Positions 10,085-22,459 of a stretch of DNA of 64,000 bases are shown here, in pieces; position 1 is the stretch's first letter, and each line of letters opens with the position of its first letter. Position numbers and translations under genes: made by a program. Where the stretch lies: NCBI RefSeq assembly GCF_014805685.1, contig NC_060906.1, positions 11,083,346-11,147,345 on the forward strand, in the 5' to 3' direction. Under the pieces are notes generated by a model. That model did not search any database. It saw only the letters and a program-made list of their open reading frames with translations, and was not told the DNA's origin. The DNA comes from Silurus meridionalis. Lineage: Eukaryota > Chordata > Actinopteri > Siluriformes > Siluridae.

Positions 10085-10505
10085 TGGCTGACAGGATTGG
10101 AATCCTACAGTATCGGGCTGTTGTAGCCCATAAACCTTAAAGTTAATCTTTTGTGCATGATCAGATGCTTTTCTGCTCATCACAGTTGTAGGCTGCATAT
10201 TTAATATATTATATCCTTTCTGACAGCTTCAACCAATCTGCCTATTGTCCTCTGACTTCCCATAGAACCATCACTGAAGCAACATGTTTTTTGTTTTTTT
10301 GCAGTGTTCTGTGTAAACTGTAGTGACTCTCGCCTATGAGAAGCGTTTCTGTATATATACCCATCTCAGCCCATCTAGTGCCAACATCCATGCATCACAA
10401 ATATCACACTATTTCCTCATTCTGATCTTTGATGTGAACGTTGACTAAAGCTCTTGACTAGTACCTGCATGATTTTTCTAAGCTGCATGTTGCAATGATT
10501 CTTAA
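10085..10505 (-). pseudogene. Tc1-like transposase remnant (N-terminal part)
   Basis: The plus strand reads as the antisense of a widespread fish Tc1-type transposase. Stretches at 10115-10145 (TGTTGTAGCCCATAAACCTT), 10150-10180 (the KSI-type segment) and 10215-10265 (antisense of the MARLVRADRKA region) line up in order with that family, followed by its 5' part near 10285-10500. The copy is full of small indels and has no long frame. A related piece lies at 46.9-47.23 kb. Confidence 0.6.
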
Positions 10506-10509
10506 GCAT

Positions 10510-12119
10510 TTTGTGACTCATTCTGTATTCTCAGTATTCTGTGCTCACAGTCAATGCTCTTCCTTTCTCTCTCAGCCTTCCTGCAATGTTTATTAATTCA
10601 CCCGAAATCCATACATATATAGCTTCTTTATTTAGTTTGTTCGTTTGTTTATTGATGGATTGAAAAGGCTCTTGATGAAGCTTTTTCCAGATGTTAGGTT
10701 GTTTGCTATTCTCTCAGCAGCTTTGTTCGTGTGTTCCAATGTGTGTATGTGTCGCTGCGTGTGCGCTGCTGGTGGTTCTTCCCGCTTGATACCCCCTGGA
10801 ACATTTTGAGCTTTGAGCAGAGCCAATTCATGGTCATGAAGATCTCCCCGAGGATTACATCACTGGAGCTTTAATCGACATGGTATACAATGCAGTGCTG
10901 GCTTAGATCCAGGCACAGGGGGCCTCTCTATCTGCTCTAATAAATAACATTCACTAGCTTTGGCTGGGAGTACTCTTCTTATTATTAGGGGACGTGCATG
11001 CGAGGCTCCAGTTAAGCACACAATAACTAGGTCACATGAAACGAGTGAGAGAGATGATTGGAACATGATGTCTTTCTTTTCTTTTTAAATGCCTGAAAAA
11101 TATTAAATATTTGGAGGCTTCACGTGTCTCTAATGTTGCCCGGCTTTTTTCAATTTAGCAATATGCTAATGTTTTACAGGAGACATTATGAAATTAGATC
11201 ATTTACTGGCTTTTATCTTGATAGCTGTTCGATGGCCTTAAAGGGCTGACAGAAAGTAGAACGTACACTATTTGCACCACCGTAAATCGTGTGGTCGAAC
11301 CTCTATGTTTACTTTAATGTTTTACAGGACGTTTGCGGACCCCTCGAGGGAGCGAACATATGAAGGCCTGAGCTTTTGAAGGTGAAGTAACTTTATTTAC
11401 ACAAGAAAACCATCCAAGCCACTCTGGAGAAAAAAAAAAAAAAAAGTGACGAGAACCTTTTAACCTCATATTTTCACAAGATTCTTTTGCATGTTCCACC
11501 TCAAAGGTCAGAATGAAGGGAGGGATTGCTGAAATTAAGTGAGTGGAAAGCTAAATGAGCTGCTTATGATGGGACAACTTTGGTCTCTGAGCCAGATTGG
11601 CCAGATGTGTTCACAGTGGCACGAGGTGGTGTGTATTCCTGCGTGGAGTGACTAAGTTACGTCTTTGCAATAAGAAATAGATGTGTAGATTCTGGTTGTT
11701 CTGCCTTAATAAATACCCTGACAAGCATTAGGCAGAGGGAAATAGAACAAATCCAAGTGTTGTAAGGAAAAAAACACAATAGGATTAATGATAGAGGCAT
11801 AATGCCATTTTCACCATTAGGATGATTATTCTCCAATAACATGATGAATATTTATTAGCCTGCATTGTTTTTCTATTTCTATTAATTATAACAAATTGGT
11901 GTGGTGTTACACTTCATTCTTTCCCTTTGTTCATCATGTTTAGATCAGTCCCTTATCTTCCTCAGAAGATCCAGAGCCTTATGTGACTATGTTTTCCAGC
12001 ACGTTATGTCATATGATCTCTGCACCTGGTTCACATTCATTGTTAACTCTTGGTAGAAATGCTCTGTTATGTTTTGAATTTCCTGTCTAGTTAATTCGCA
12101 TGTTTAACATTCAATATTA
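10510..12119. other. Unassigned stretch
   Basis: No gene or repeat family was recognised. An A-run lies at 11431-11445. Short frames on both strands lack motifs. Confidence 0.4.
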
Positions 12120-12124
12120 CTTTA

Positions 12125-12290
12125 TCGCCATTTACATGAACAGCATTTAGCAGATGTCCTTATTCAGATTGACTTAAAATTATCAATTTATTTTTAAACA
12201 GCTGAGCGGTTAAGGGCCTCGCTCAAGGGCCTCACAGTGGCAACTTGAGATTTGAGCTCATGATTTTTTGATCAAATTGTTCCTATAATT
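12125..12290 (-). repeat. tRNA-derived SINE fragment
   Basis: The sequence reads as the reverse complement of a common fish SINE. CATTTAGCAGATGTCCTTAT with GATTGACTTA (12145-12176) is the conserved tail block. GGTTAAGGGCCTCGCTCAAG (12207 onward) and the stretch through 12270 form the body and the decayed tRNA-like head. The A box side is truncated near 12290. Similar copies lie at 13.69-13.80 kb (minus) and 22.0-22.2 kb (plus). Confidence 0.6.
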
Positions 12291-12299
12291 CTCAAGTTC

Positions 12300-13685
12300 A
12301 TGCTCGAGTTCATGCTTCCAGTACTTATAGAGTTAATATAAAAAATGCTGCAGGATTACAGCTATGCCCAAATATTTTGTTCTGTTTAACTTAATGAGGC
12401 TTACAAAAGGATTTTATTTTGGGTATCAGTTGTTTGTACAGTGTGTTTTGATTTCAAAGCTCTAGACAATTTACTTTAGTTGTATATTTAGCAAGTCCAA
12501 TATAACTGGAATCTTTTACATAAATACACCCTCACTGCGATTCTAGGTAGACATCTCAACTAAACAAGCTCTTTGGTGTGGAATCATTAAACACCAGAAA
12601 GCATAATAAAATGCTTTCCCCTGAAACATAATGCAGAAAATTGTGTAACAGATGAACCCGAGCTATTAATGATACCAGTTTTTCCACAATCTTAGCCTGT
12701 AGTTAATATTCACATACACTGTAATCTGTTCAACATTTATGTTGACAGTGTGAATAAAGCAGGAGAGAGGGGAAAGTGTCCATACAGGAAAGAGAAAATT
12801 CGAAACATGTTTGTGACTTATGGCTTGAAGAAAAGGAAGAAAAAGGATACTTGAAACGGCTGTTCTTGGCATGTTGGTCTGTATGCTTGTGTTGGTAAAT
12901 GATGAGAGATATTTATCTGGAGTTGGTCAAGATCGTGTTTGGAACTGTTGCTTGTCATTAACAGCTTACAGTATGCCAATTAAACATTTACTCTGTGATC
13001 CATAATCATCCAGACAACAGATACATAATTTCAGGTACAATACTAAGTGGGTGGGAGTGAATCCACATTTGAGATGTGCCAAAACCTACAAACCAAATAG
13101 TGCATGCTGTGTGGTAAACACAGGGCTCAAATTATTCAACATGCCAACTCTAGTGAAGCAGTGAAGAAGTGAAGTTTCCTCAGCCTGTGTTCGAGTCTAG
13201 CTTGTTCTTATAGGAACTGCACTCTCTTTGACTGCAGCAAACACATACTCTATAAATGGGAAAATTGACCAAAAGATTTTCCTTTGTTAATGCTGTACGG
13301 ATTATTTGAACTGATAATGGCAAAACAGCTTTTGTTTTTCTTTCAGCTCGAGTAAACTTTGTTCTAACAGTTTTTTCTGCATAGTTTATGATTGGACTGA
13401 ACTGGAGCTGGGAACAGTACCTTCTTTTCAAAGCAGACTAGATCTGGCAACTCTCTCTATGTGTAGCAAGGCTTCTTATCAAAGTTGGACACAACTTTGC
13501 AATTTCTCAATAGGATTTGAATTGCAGTTAATCCTGTTTGTTTCTGTTTAGTTTGGCGATGCGTAAAAACCTAAGATACTTTCACTAACTTCAATAGTAT
13601 TGTATGGGAACAAGGCATCAAACTGTCATGTCTACATTTTGAAGATTTTTTTAATTAAATTTAAACAATTTACCAAAGTGGCAAT
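12300..13685. other. Unassigned stretch
   Basis: No gene, splice-supported exon or recognisable transposon was seen here. Confidence 0.4.
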
Positions 13686-13688
13686 TAT

Positions 13689-13797
13689 CCTCTATTTACA
13701 GCTCAGCCCAACAGCAGATTGACAGCACTGGGGTTTAAAATCTTGACCTTCTGATCAGAAGTTTGACATCTTAACCAGTGAGCTGCCACTTCCCCCA
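13689..13797 (-). repeat. tRNA-derived SINE head
   Basis: On the minus strand this reads GTGGCAGCTCACTGGTTAAG and continues through a B-box-like stretch (antisense GGGGTTTAAAATCTTGACC). That is the tRNA-related promoter part of the same SINE family as at 22.0 kb. The 3' body is cut short at about 13689. Confidence 0.6.
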
Positions 13798-13864
13798 ATT
13801 TTTAATTAATAATAAACTTCTCTATAACAAGGTAACACAGTTCACAAAAAAAGTATAAATAAAT

Positions 13865-13979
<115 letters not shown>

Positions 13980-14094
13980 CATAGTTGGTCAGTGTCAACA
14001 ACCAAACTGTCATTCAATCATCTTCATTAGAATCAATAGATTTTTAATAGATGAACGCAGGAGGTAAATAAACATCCTGAATGGAGCACTTATT

Positions 14095-14190
14095 CACAGG
14101 TAGGGGCAATTTTGCTTAGCCAATCTTTGATCTGGCATGTTTTTGGGAGGTAAAAGAAAACCAGTGGTGACCGACATGCAATAACGATAT
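14095..14190 (-). repeat. Common fish interspersed repeat, fragment
   Basis: GGGGCAATTTTGCTTAGCCA followed by the CATGTTTTTGGGAGG block is a recurrent nucleotide signature of a widespread fish repeat. The opposite strand of the same repeat appears at 46.42-46.52 kb. I cannot place it in a class from this fragment. Confidence 0.45.
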
Positions 14191-14194
14191 TATT

Positions 14195-17158
14195 TTAGGC
14201 ATACACTTTTGGCAGGCTGTAGGATAATCCAAGCTAAAATTTCATATTCACAAATAATGAATAAGTCGGTAAATAAATAAATGTTTGCTTTGCCCAGTCC
14301 ACAAGGAACAAGCTATTTTCTTTCACATTTTTCTCAACGTGTTTCTATTTGACCGAGTTTGGATACCAATGAGTAGGCCCATGTTTTGTAAAGAACTCTA
14401 TCTATGAGCTACAATTTTATTTAACATAAAGGAGAACATTTATTTTATATTGAAAGCATCAGAGTTGGTAAGAAAAGCTGTTTTGTCCAAACTGGAATGC
14501 ACTCGCATAGTAACACGTCTATCGGGATGGTTGGATAACAAGGCTTTATTTTATTACCTTTTCTTCTCGTTTGTTCCACATTATCACATTTTGAGCATTC
14601 TTGCAAATCCATTGTAGTCAATCACATAAAATCTGCAATCATAATTGGCTGATCTAATAGGTAGCACATGTGCTCTAAACCCAAAACTCCCTATAGGAGA
14701 GAGGAATAAAATAAGAAGGCAGTACTTTTATGGTTCTGGTATGCTTCATATTTCCCTGGAACAATGTCTCCCTTTCCCTCTTACACATTGCAGCTGAATT
14801 TATATCCTTATAAAATAAACTCCAGAGTGCAGAGCTGCCTCTGGGGGCAATAATCCATGCCATGATCTTCTTCCTCTTTTTTTGCTTAAAAAAAATTAAT
14901 AGCGTATTTCCCGGCAGGACATATGTTTCAGCTTTGGTTTAAGATGAAGACGTCTAGAAGAGAGATGGTAGTTGTTAAGATCAATACAAGCTCTACAACC
15001 ATTTCTCTTTCTTGTTCCTAATTAGGAGTGAAATGTCTTGTTTCTAACTATCCATGTAGTTGTTTAAAGATGCTTTAGATTGGCAAAAAAAAAAAGCAAA
15101 TCAAAGTGTAGTTTGGTGTAGTTTCGAAATGATGTGCACACTGACCTGAATTCTTGGCAAAGAAGAATGACGCATGTGATTGTAATGGTCCAACTGTAAT
15201 GATTTAGTTGTTAATATTAGGCATTGGAGGACCTAAAAATGTGACACTGTTCTTTTTTTAGATTTCTATTAAAAATTAATTCATATAAGACTGCTATTTA
15301 TTCACACTACACTCTTTATTTAAATAAAGAAAAAAATAGAACTTTTTTTTACAAATGGTGAGTCAATAGATTTTTTTTTTTACATTTAAAATATTCTTTA
15401 GAGTTGTCAATAGTTTGGCATATATAATTTGGGTAGTGAGTAAAATTCTGATTTCAATGTTAGGCATTTTCATTGTACACAAACAGTTCTCACAAAAGGT
15501 TTTGGGTGCCAATAATTATTGAGGACCCTATATAAAGTAATAAGAATGGCTACAACGAGTCTGACCCGTAACCCTGACCCCCATTGGGGCTTTATGAGGT
15601 TGGAACTTAGTGAGCTTGAGGACAGTTGTTTTCACTTTCATCTCATCTAAATCCTCCAGTGCTTTCCACTGAATGAGAAAATGTGAAAGTTCTCATAGGC
15701 GTTTTTTCTAAATCTGTATCTTATTCCCAAGATCTGGTGAAGTTTGCACAGGGCTTAAATCAGAGTTTATTAGCGATGAGCATTGCTCTAGTCTCCAACA
15801 AGTAAACTTTTGCCAATTCTAATATCGCGAAATAAGACTAAATTCAAGGTCAAAAGCAGCACAACATTATTCACTAATGTCTCAAGGCCCCTTAAAGACA
15901 TTTCTGGGAAACTGTAACATCAGTGTGGATGTTCCTTCCCGCATGGTTTTCTTCATTTATTTTCACTAAATGACTCAACTAAGCATTGCTTCCCAATGAG
16001 TATGTGGACAAGAATGAACCACATATTAAGTGTGAGCTTTCTGAGTCAGTTGATGTGAAAGGAAGAAATACATTTTACAATAAATAAGATAAAAGGAAAC
16101 TTTTGGGAGATCAATATCTGTAGGCAAACCTCTTATCTCAATCTTTTTTTAGGGCAATCAGTTATGTGGATAGTTTTAGAATTAAATGTTTCAATTAAGT
16201 CTCTTCATATATTTTTGTCCGTTTCAAAACCATTCCTTTGCTCCTTTCTTCTTGGAGAAAACATTCACATTCATGCAACGCAAATAAGACCTGCTGGCAT
16301 GAAAAGTGAAAGTGAAATCATGAGCTAATGGTCAGTATGCTTGTGGATGCCAGTTTCTATATAAATAGCACTTACTGAAATGGCATCTACACGTTTTGAA
16401 GAATACGATTTTAAGGCTTAGTTCCATTAGATGTTTCGCTTCCAATGTGATTTATCAGAAATAAAATAATTGCGATTTTCTGCTATTTTTCTCATTTGTC
16501 GAAGCGTACAACTCATTTGCAGTAAATGACTTTCATTAAAATAGTTGGCAGTTGTCATATATTCAAAAGGAGGCACTAACACTTCACAGAACATTGATCT
16601 AAAGGGTCAGTGCAATGAACGTTTGAATTAAATCAAGAGATAAGATATACAAAAATCCCTTTCCATAAATAGCAACTGAATATATTTAATGGACGATAAC
16701 TGGAATACTAGCATACCAGAAGTTCTAGTTTGAATGTGGGTGTGCCTGAAAGAGAGAGTAAGTGTGAGTGTGGTGGCAGGCCAAGGTCTTATTTACTTTT
16801 TGGCCTCTGGGTACTAAAAAGAAGTTGGATCGTATTTCTTATTGCAGGAGGCCTCTTTTAAACAGGCCAAACAGAAAAAAGGAAATGGAGGGCACAGATA
16901 TGTCCACAGGAGACCTGCAGCCCTTTTGCCTTGCATCTGCATATATACACACAAACGCTTTGATTTTAAAAGTTAAACAGATGCACATGCAAAGATGACA
17001 ATACACAAATAATACATTTGCATGTCAACTCTGACCACTTCAGAATGATAATCAGTGTAATCTGGTACTTCTAAGTGCTTTGCTATAAATATTATTTGGC
17101 TCTTGTCTATCTGCTAGACTCACTGACTCTGCCATGATTGACACCTCCTTGTGTTAAG

Positions 17159-17160
<2 letters not shown>
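14195..17160. other. Unassigned stretch of about 3 kb
   Basis: No gene or repeat family was recognised. The region is AT-rich with short T-runs (about 15250-15380). Open frames are short and unsupported. Confidence 0.4.

Positions 17161-17210
<50 letters not shown>
17161..17210. repeat. (GT)25 microsatellite
   Basis: Twenty-five uninterrupted GT units. Open frames across it on both strands are artefacts of the repeat. Confidence 0.97.
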
Positions 17211-17211
<1 letters not shown>

Positions 17212-18060
17212 TATGAGTCCGTCTGTCTCTATTTCTCTCTTTCTCTATTACCATCTTCCAGAGAGTGTTAGACAGGTGCAGGTACATATAACCTTTCTGC
17301 ACTCTCTCCCTCATTCCTACTGCTTGAAGTCATGCCGTGGCAAAGTCTCAGACCTTCTTTCATAGCTCAGCTCGTCTCCAGCATCAAAGAACCTCACTGA
17401 GCCAGAGAGACAGGGTAATGTGATAACGTGATAATATGGCAGCAAGCTCATATCTCTCAGATATAGATGGGAAAGTTCTCGGCTATTAGCCAGCCGTGTG
17501 ATAGCATAGCTTTCCGTAACTCTACAGGAGATGAAAGTCATTATACAGTCCTATAAATCTTGTCAAGTTATGCTTGCTTTATTTCACCCATATTTTTTAT
17601 GCAGTTTGATCCTGCCTATAATTTCATGCCAGCACCACAATGAACAGAGAATATTATCAAAGCAGTTTCATTAAAATGACTGTAATGTTACTAAAATAAC
17701 CTTGAAATGTTCTGAAAATGTTATGCAATACTAAACGATCTATTTTTAACTTAAAACTAAGCAGTGAAGCAATGTTAAAGTATATAAAACAATATTAAAA
17801 TTTGTCTCTCCAGCTCAATAACAATTAAACATTCTTAGAAGCGTCAAGATGTTTTTGATGATAATCTACTTGTATGAACAGTTATTTTTATAATGAATAT
17901 AAAAACACAACTTTAAATACAATAAAGCCACCAGAATCCTGTACATATGAACACTAAATATTTGTTAGTAAGTATGTTAGTTTTTTTAGTTTTTTCTTGT
18001 TTAAGGATGAACATATGTCTCAACCTTCAATTAATTGTTTATACATTTATTAGCTTAAAT
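17211..18060. other. Unassigned stretch
   Basis: No gene or recognisable repeat was seen. Confidence 0.4.
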
Positions 18061-18063
18061 GTG

Positions 18064-18258
18064 CACAACTTCATTTCCAAAAATGTTGGGATGCTGTTTA
18101 AAATGTAAATAAAGACAGAATGCAATGATTTGCAAATCTAATACACCCATATTTTATTCACTACAGATCACAGAAAACATCTTAAATGTTTAAGGAGGAA
18201 ATGTAATTTTTTGATGGCAGCAACACAATTTAAAAAAGTTGGGGCAGACAGGCCATGT
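18064..18258. mobile_element. Left part of the ACAACCCCAATT-type element, diverged
   Basis: The start CACAACTTCATTTCCAAAAA, the block AATGTAAATAAAGACAGAAT with GCAATGATTTGCAAATC, and the later GATGGCAGCAACACA with AAAAAAGTTGGGGCAGA are the diagnostic blocks of the fish element also seen at 3.03-3.55 kb. The copy is diverged and its right end is not recognisable. Confidence 0.65.
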
Positions 18259-18374
18259 TTATCACTGTGTAGACTCCCATCTTGCAAGTTGCATAGCCAG
18301 TTAAAACAAAAAAGGAGAATATTGTAGAAAATAATTGCATAGAAGCATGGTCATGTAAAAAGAACCTAATCCCC

Positions 18375-18810
18375 ATTTAAGCATGGTGCCAGATGTGTAA
18401 TGTTGTGGGACTGTTCTTTTTTCAGACACATAGCATCACATACTTCATGGAGTATCTAGAGATTTTAAAATGAGATATGACTTTCTCCGCCAAGAAGCTA
18501 AAACTGGCTTGTGGTTAGACTTCCCGCAGGACAATGATCCAAAACATACATCCAAATTCATTTAAAAATGGTTCAATGACCACAGGATCAACTCTTGACA
18601 TGGCCATCCCTGTCCCCTGACCCTAACCCCATTAAAACCTGGCTAGAGCTAAAGGGGAGGGGCCACAATAAAGCTTCTTGGACACTATATCTGGGAGATT
18701 GCACACTGAAATGTGGTGTAAGGTTTGTTCTGTATCCCTCAATCTCTGGAAACATTATAGGAGAAAACTGTGAGCTGTTATGCAGGCTAAGACATGTACA
18801 ATACTAAGTG
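18375..18810 (+). pseudogene. Tc1-like transposase remnant
   Basis: CAGGACAATGATCCAAAACA (18528 onward) encodes QDNDPKHTSKF, the block around the second catalytic aspartate of Tc1-like enzymes. A stop codon follows six codons later. In another frame LSPDPNPIKTW (from 18609) is the decayed SPDLNPIE(N/H)LW block, with lysine where the catalytic glutamate belongs. The upstream part (18375-18520) shows the weaker pattern of the preceding strand-helix region. Heavily degraded and not functional. Confidence 0.65.
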
Positions 18811-18829
18811 CTAATGTGGCAGTGTTAAA

Positions 18830-21290
18830 ATATATATTTCACGGAAATAATTTGAAATAGAAATAATTATAAAAAGGATCGATATCTTTCCTGTTTTCAT
18901 CTAATTAATCCTAGAAATTTTTTAAGCTTTTCCCTTATCTCTACCACCATGTAAATAATTATGGAGCTGACTGTATATAATCTGGCAACCTGGTCATGGT
19001 GTATACCGTTGACTCTAAAATTACTACACCAGGACAAAGCCAAAAAATACACACTGTACAAAACAATGCACAAAAATTAGGATATAAAAATTCCTGCCAG
19101 GCAAAACACTGCATTTTGGTCCAGGATTCTTGAGCACTCCATCCATTTAAGTTACCTAAATATTCAGTTTTATTCCTATACATTCAGTTATGCATACATA
19201 ATAATACATAATGCTTACTGTTATGTTTGGGGTAATTAAAGAGACTATATTTGAATGAAAAAGTATGGTTCATAAGGTCTGTTCATTAGTTGCACAAACC
19301 AAAGTAGTGAGATCATCAAGTAATAATCAAAGCTAAAATTCTGTTCCTTTTCTGATTAACATACTCTACATGAACCCGACAACAAAGTCATTTCAAGATC
19401 AGATTTAAGACAAGATAAATACTGTTTCCTGGTATCCTCATGGACAACAACATCCTATATTGTGCTGACAAGAGCTTCACAACATTGTTCTCTAGAAGGC
19501 AAAAATGAAGAAGGATAGGGAAAAATAGGGGTTAGCTGATGATTCATATGCAAATCTTGATTAATAGTGTCTTGTTTTGAAAAACCCTCTCTTTTCATGC
19601 AAACATGAATGGTTTATTCTTTTACATAATTTCCTTGAGAAAATAGTCCTATAAAATGAGTGAGTATCTGTAAGTAAAGGTATCTTTATTCACCTCAGAA
19701 CTGAGTGTATGTGTGAGTCAATCCTGATTTCTCCCAGCAATTCACTCTGAACTGAGTGGTGTGCTGATGAGTGTGTCGTCCTGGCATAAGGCTCTGATGA
19801 GTGTAGTTATAGTTATAGTGATACATGATTGCATTTCGCATTATGACCATATGTGTGCTCTGTGTTGGATAAATGTCTATAGATCAGTATTAATGCAATT
19901 ATTTATACACTTTTTCAATATTGTATACAATTTTATACATTTTACCCTACAAATAGATAATTATCCTAACACTCCAAAACAAAAAGAAAATAGAACAACC
20001 AAACATTCCAACCTCTTTCTCAACCACATTGTGAAAGAGTTTTATTTACTTTTCCCCGGTGAAGGTTTCTGGTTTTCTTTGGTAACTGATATGATAATTG
20101 AAATACTTGAGATTTAAAATTGAACTTGACAATCAAGCCTATGTTTGAGAATTCAAATGTAAATATTTGGTTTCTTTTCTGGGGTGGTTAGTGTGATTAA
20201 ATCCATGTTTTGTTCCTTAAACAGGCACTAGTTTCACAATTATGCACACAATAATAACACCCAGGCTCAACACATTTCATAAGTCATTGTGTTTGTCAAG
20301 CCAAATCTATCATTCTCCAAAGTTCAGAGATCTGTTCCCAAAAACTGAAACATTAAGATGCAATTAACTGACCTATGATATGCATAATTTATGTTTTGGA
20401 CTTCCTCAATGACATTTCATGTTTGGGGATTGTTTTGCTTTGTGACTCGCTTTGTAAAACCTAAAACAGAGTATCGTAACCAATAATTTTTCAGCTTAAC
20501 ACAGAAAAGCTGCACGGGGATAACTGATGGTTTGGGCAGTTACACAAAAACAGAAATTCTGTCGGCATTTGCTCAAAGAGACAGATCAGTCTTATAGCTA
20601 TGAAAGCCAGTTAATATGCTCCGTATGCATGCTTTTTATCATCAGCCTGTTCATTTGGGCCAGATTGTGTATATTTCTTTATCAAATGAACCAAGTGTTC
20701 TTTCAACACAGCATAAAAAACATCGCTTCCCACCCAAGATTGTCAGCCCTGATTAAAACAACCTGTGTAAGCATGGGCAGGTTCTTTTCTAGCCGTCCTA
20801 TCTTAGCTGTTGAAGCATAGCTAATCAGTTATTTCTGTAACAACTTCAGTCAATTAGTCATCAGTAGCTATAATATGTTCTATAACTCTGAGTTTTCTAG
20901 TAAAGTTTCATTATCATGACATTACATAAAAACATAACACATGCAAACTGAGTGACAATTATGGAATATCAGCACTCTGCAAAAACACAGAAAAAGAGCA
21001 AAAAGGAATAAGCATTTAGGCTTATCTTTGCAGTGTAACCATAGTATTTACACAAATGCAGTGTACAAGCAGGATGTACAAATACACTTCTTTGATATTT
21101 TTGTTGAACAATTTGTGAGGAATACATAGCACAAACATAGCCCTGGGTTGGTATCATGAAACAGTTGCTAAAGTGTAGCTTCACTGTTAAGGGGTTCAAC
21201 TCCCAGCAAGCTTTATGTCATTTAACCATGCAAAGCCACAAGTCTTTTTCATTATGTTCATGTTTTTGTCTGCTTGACAGGACCATACAA
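18830..21290. other. Unassigned stretch of about 2.5 kb
   Basis: No gene or recognisable repeat. A 118-codon plus frame at 19761-20117 has a composition typical of translated AT-rich noncoding DNA and no motif. Confidence 0.4.
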
Positions 21291-21329
21291 ATTTGTGTAT
21301 CATGTATAAGAGCAGTTAAAATTTGACTA

Positions 21330-22450
21330 CAGGATGTTCAACATGGCACCTCATGGCAAAGATCTCTCTGGGGATTTGAGAATTAGAATGGTTGCTCTCC
21401 ACAAAGATGGCCAAGGCTATAAGTAGATCAGTAACATAGTTACAGTACAGTGGCCAGGGTCAAACACAAAAGTTTTCCAAAATGGGTTCCACTCAAAACA
21501 GGCCTCTCAAGGGTCGATCAAAGTAGTTCAGTCCTAATGATGTGTGTCAGTTGCAGAATCTGGTTTACAAAACAAACGCATGAGTGCTGCAACAAGGCAG
21601 TTTGCATGGCCGTCGTCCCAATAGGAAGCCTCCTCTGAAGCTGACTCACAAGAAAACCCGCAAACAGTTTGCTGAAGACAACCTGTCCAAGAGCATGAGT
21701 TACTGGAACCATGTCCTGTGGTCTGATGAGAAGAAGATAAACTTGTTTGGCCCAGATGGTGTCCAGCATGTGTGGTGATGCCCTGATAAGGAGTACTAAA
21801 AAGAATTGTGTCCTGCTTACAGTAAAGCATGGTGGTGGTAGCATCATGGTCTGGGGCTGCATACGTGCTGCTGGTACTGGGAAGCTGCGCTTCATTGAAG
21901 GAAATATTTACTCTAAGATGTACTTGTGATATTCCGAAGCAGAACATAATGCCCTCCCTTCAGAAACTGCAGTTTTCTTAAACTGCAGTTTATTTGGGGA
22001 GTGGTAGCTCAGTGGTTAAGGCGGTTACTGATCGAAAGGTTGGGGGTTCGATATCGCCAAGCTGCCACGCTTGGGCCTTTGAGCAAGGCCCTTAACCCTC
22101 TGTGCTCTAGGAGTGTTATTTCATGTCTGCTCTCTGACCCCAACTTCCAAGCAATCTGCATGTGCTGTAATGTATATGTGACAAATAAATCTATTCCAAC
22201 ATAATAACAACCCCAAACACATTGCCAAGATGACATCTGCCTTGCTGAGGAAGCTGATAATGATGGAGTGGCCAAGTATGTCTCCAGACCTAATCTCTAT
22301 TGCGCACCTGTGAAGCAACTCAAGCGGAAGGTGAAGTGCCATGTATCTTAGTGCTTCAGTGCTTCTGATAGTGTTTAGGACAGCAGAGAAGGCTTTGCTG
22401 GCCCTGACCGCCCACCACTGATATTCCATCCCAGCCCCAGCACCGGAATA
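21330..22450 (+). pseudogene. Tc1-like transposase pseudogene, interrupted by a SINE
   Basis: The frame starts at 21343 with MAPHGKDLSGDLRIRM and VALHKDGQGYK, the helix-turn-helix N terminus of Tc1-like transposases, then stops. After a deletion the middle part resumes: [39 protein letters not shown] (first catalytic Asp intact) and [13 protein letters not shown] near 21820-21860. After the inserted SINE, QHNNNPKHIAKM has asparagine where the second catalytic aspartate belongs, and SPDLISIAHL lacks the catalytic glutamate. Two of the three catalytic residues are therefore lost, in addition to stops and a large internal deletion. Confidence 0.85.
22002..22195 (+). repeat. tRNA-derived SINE inserted in the Tc1 copy
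   Basis: The head GTAGCTCAGTGGTTAAGGCG has an A box (TAGCTCAGTGG). GGTTCGATATC about 35 bases later fits a B box, giving an internal polymerase III promoter. The body GCTGCCACGCTTGGGCC with GAGCAAGGCCCTTAACCCTC is typical of fish tRNA-SINEs. The element ends near GTGACAAATAAAT. It splits the transposase between its first-Asp and second-Asp blocks, so it arrived after the Tc1 copy. Confidence 0.8.
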
Positions 22451-22459
22451 TTTCATCCT

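Noticed and set aside
17120..17365. Frames through the (GT)25 tract (likewise at 38365-38586 and 48392-48706 through GT or TA tracts)
   Set aside because: Cys-Val, Thr-His or Tyr-Ile repeats are translations of microsatellites.
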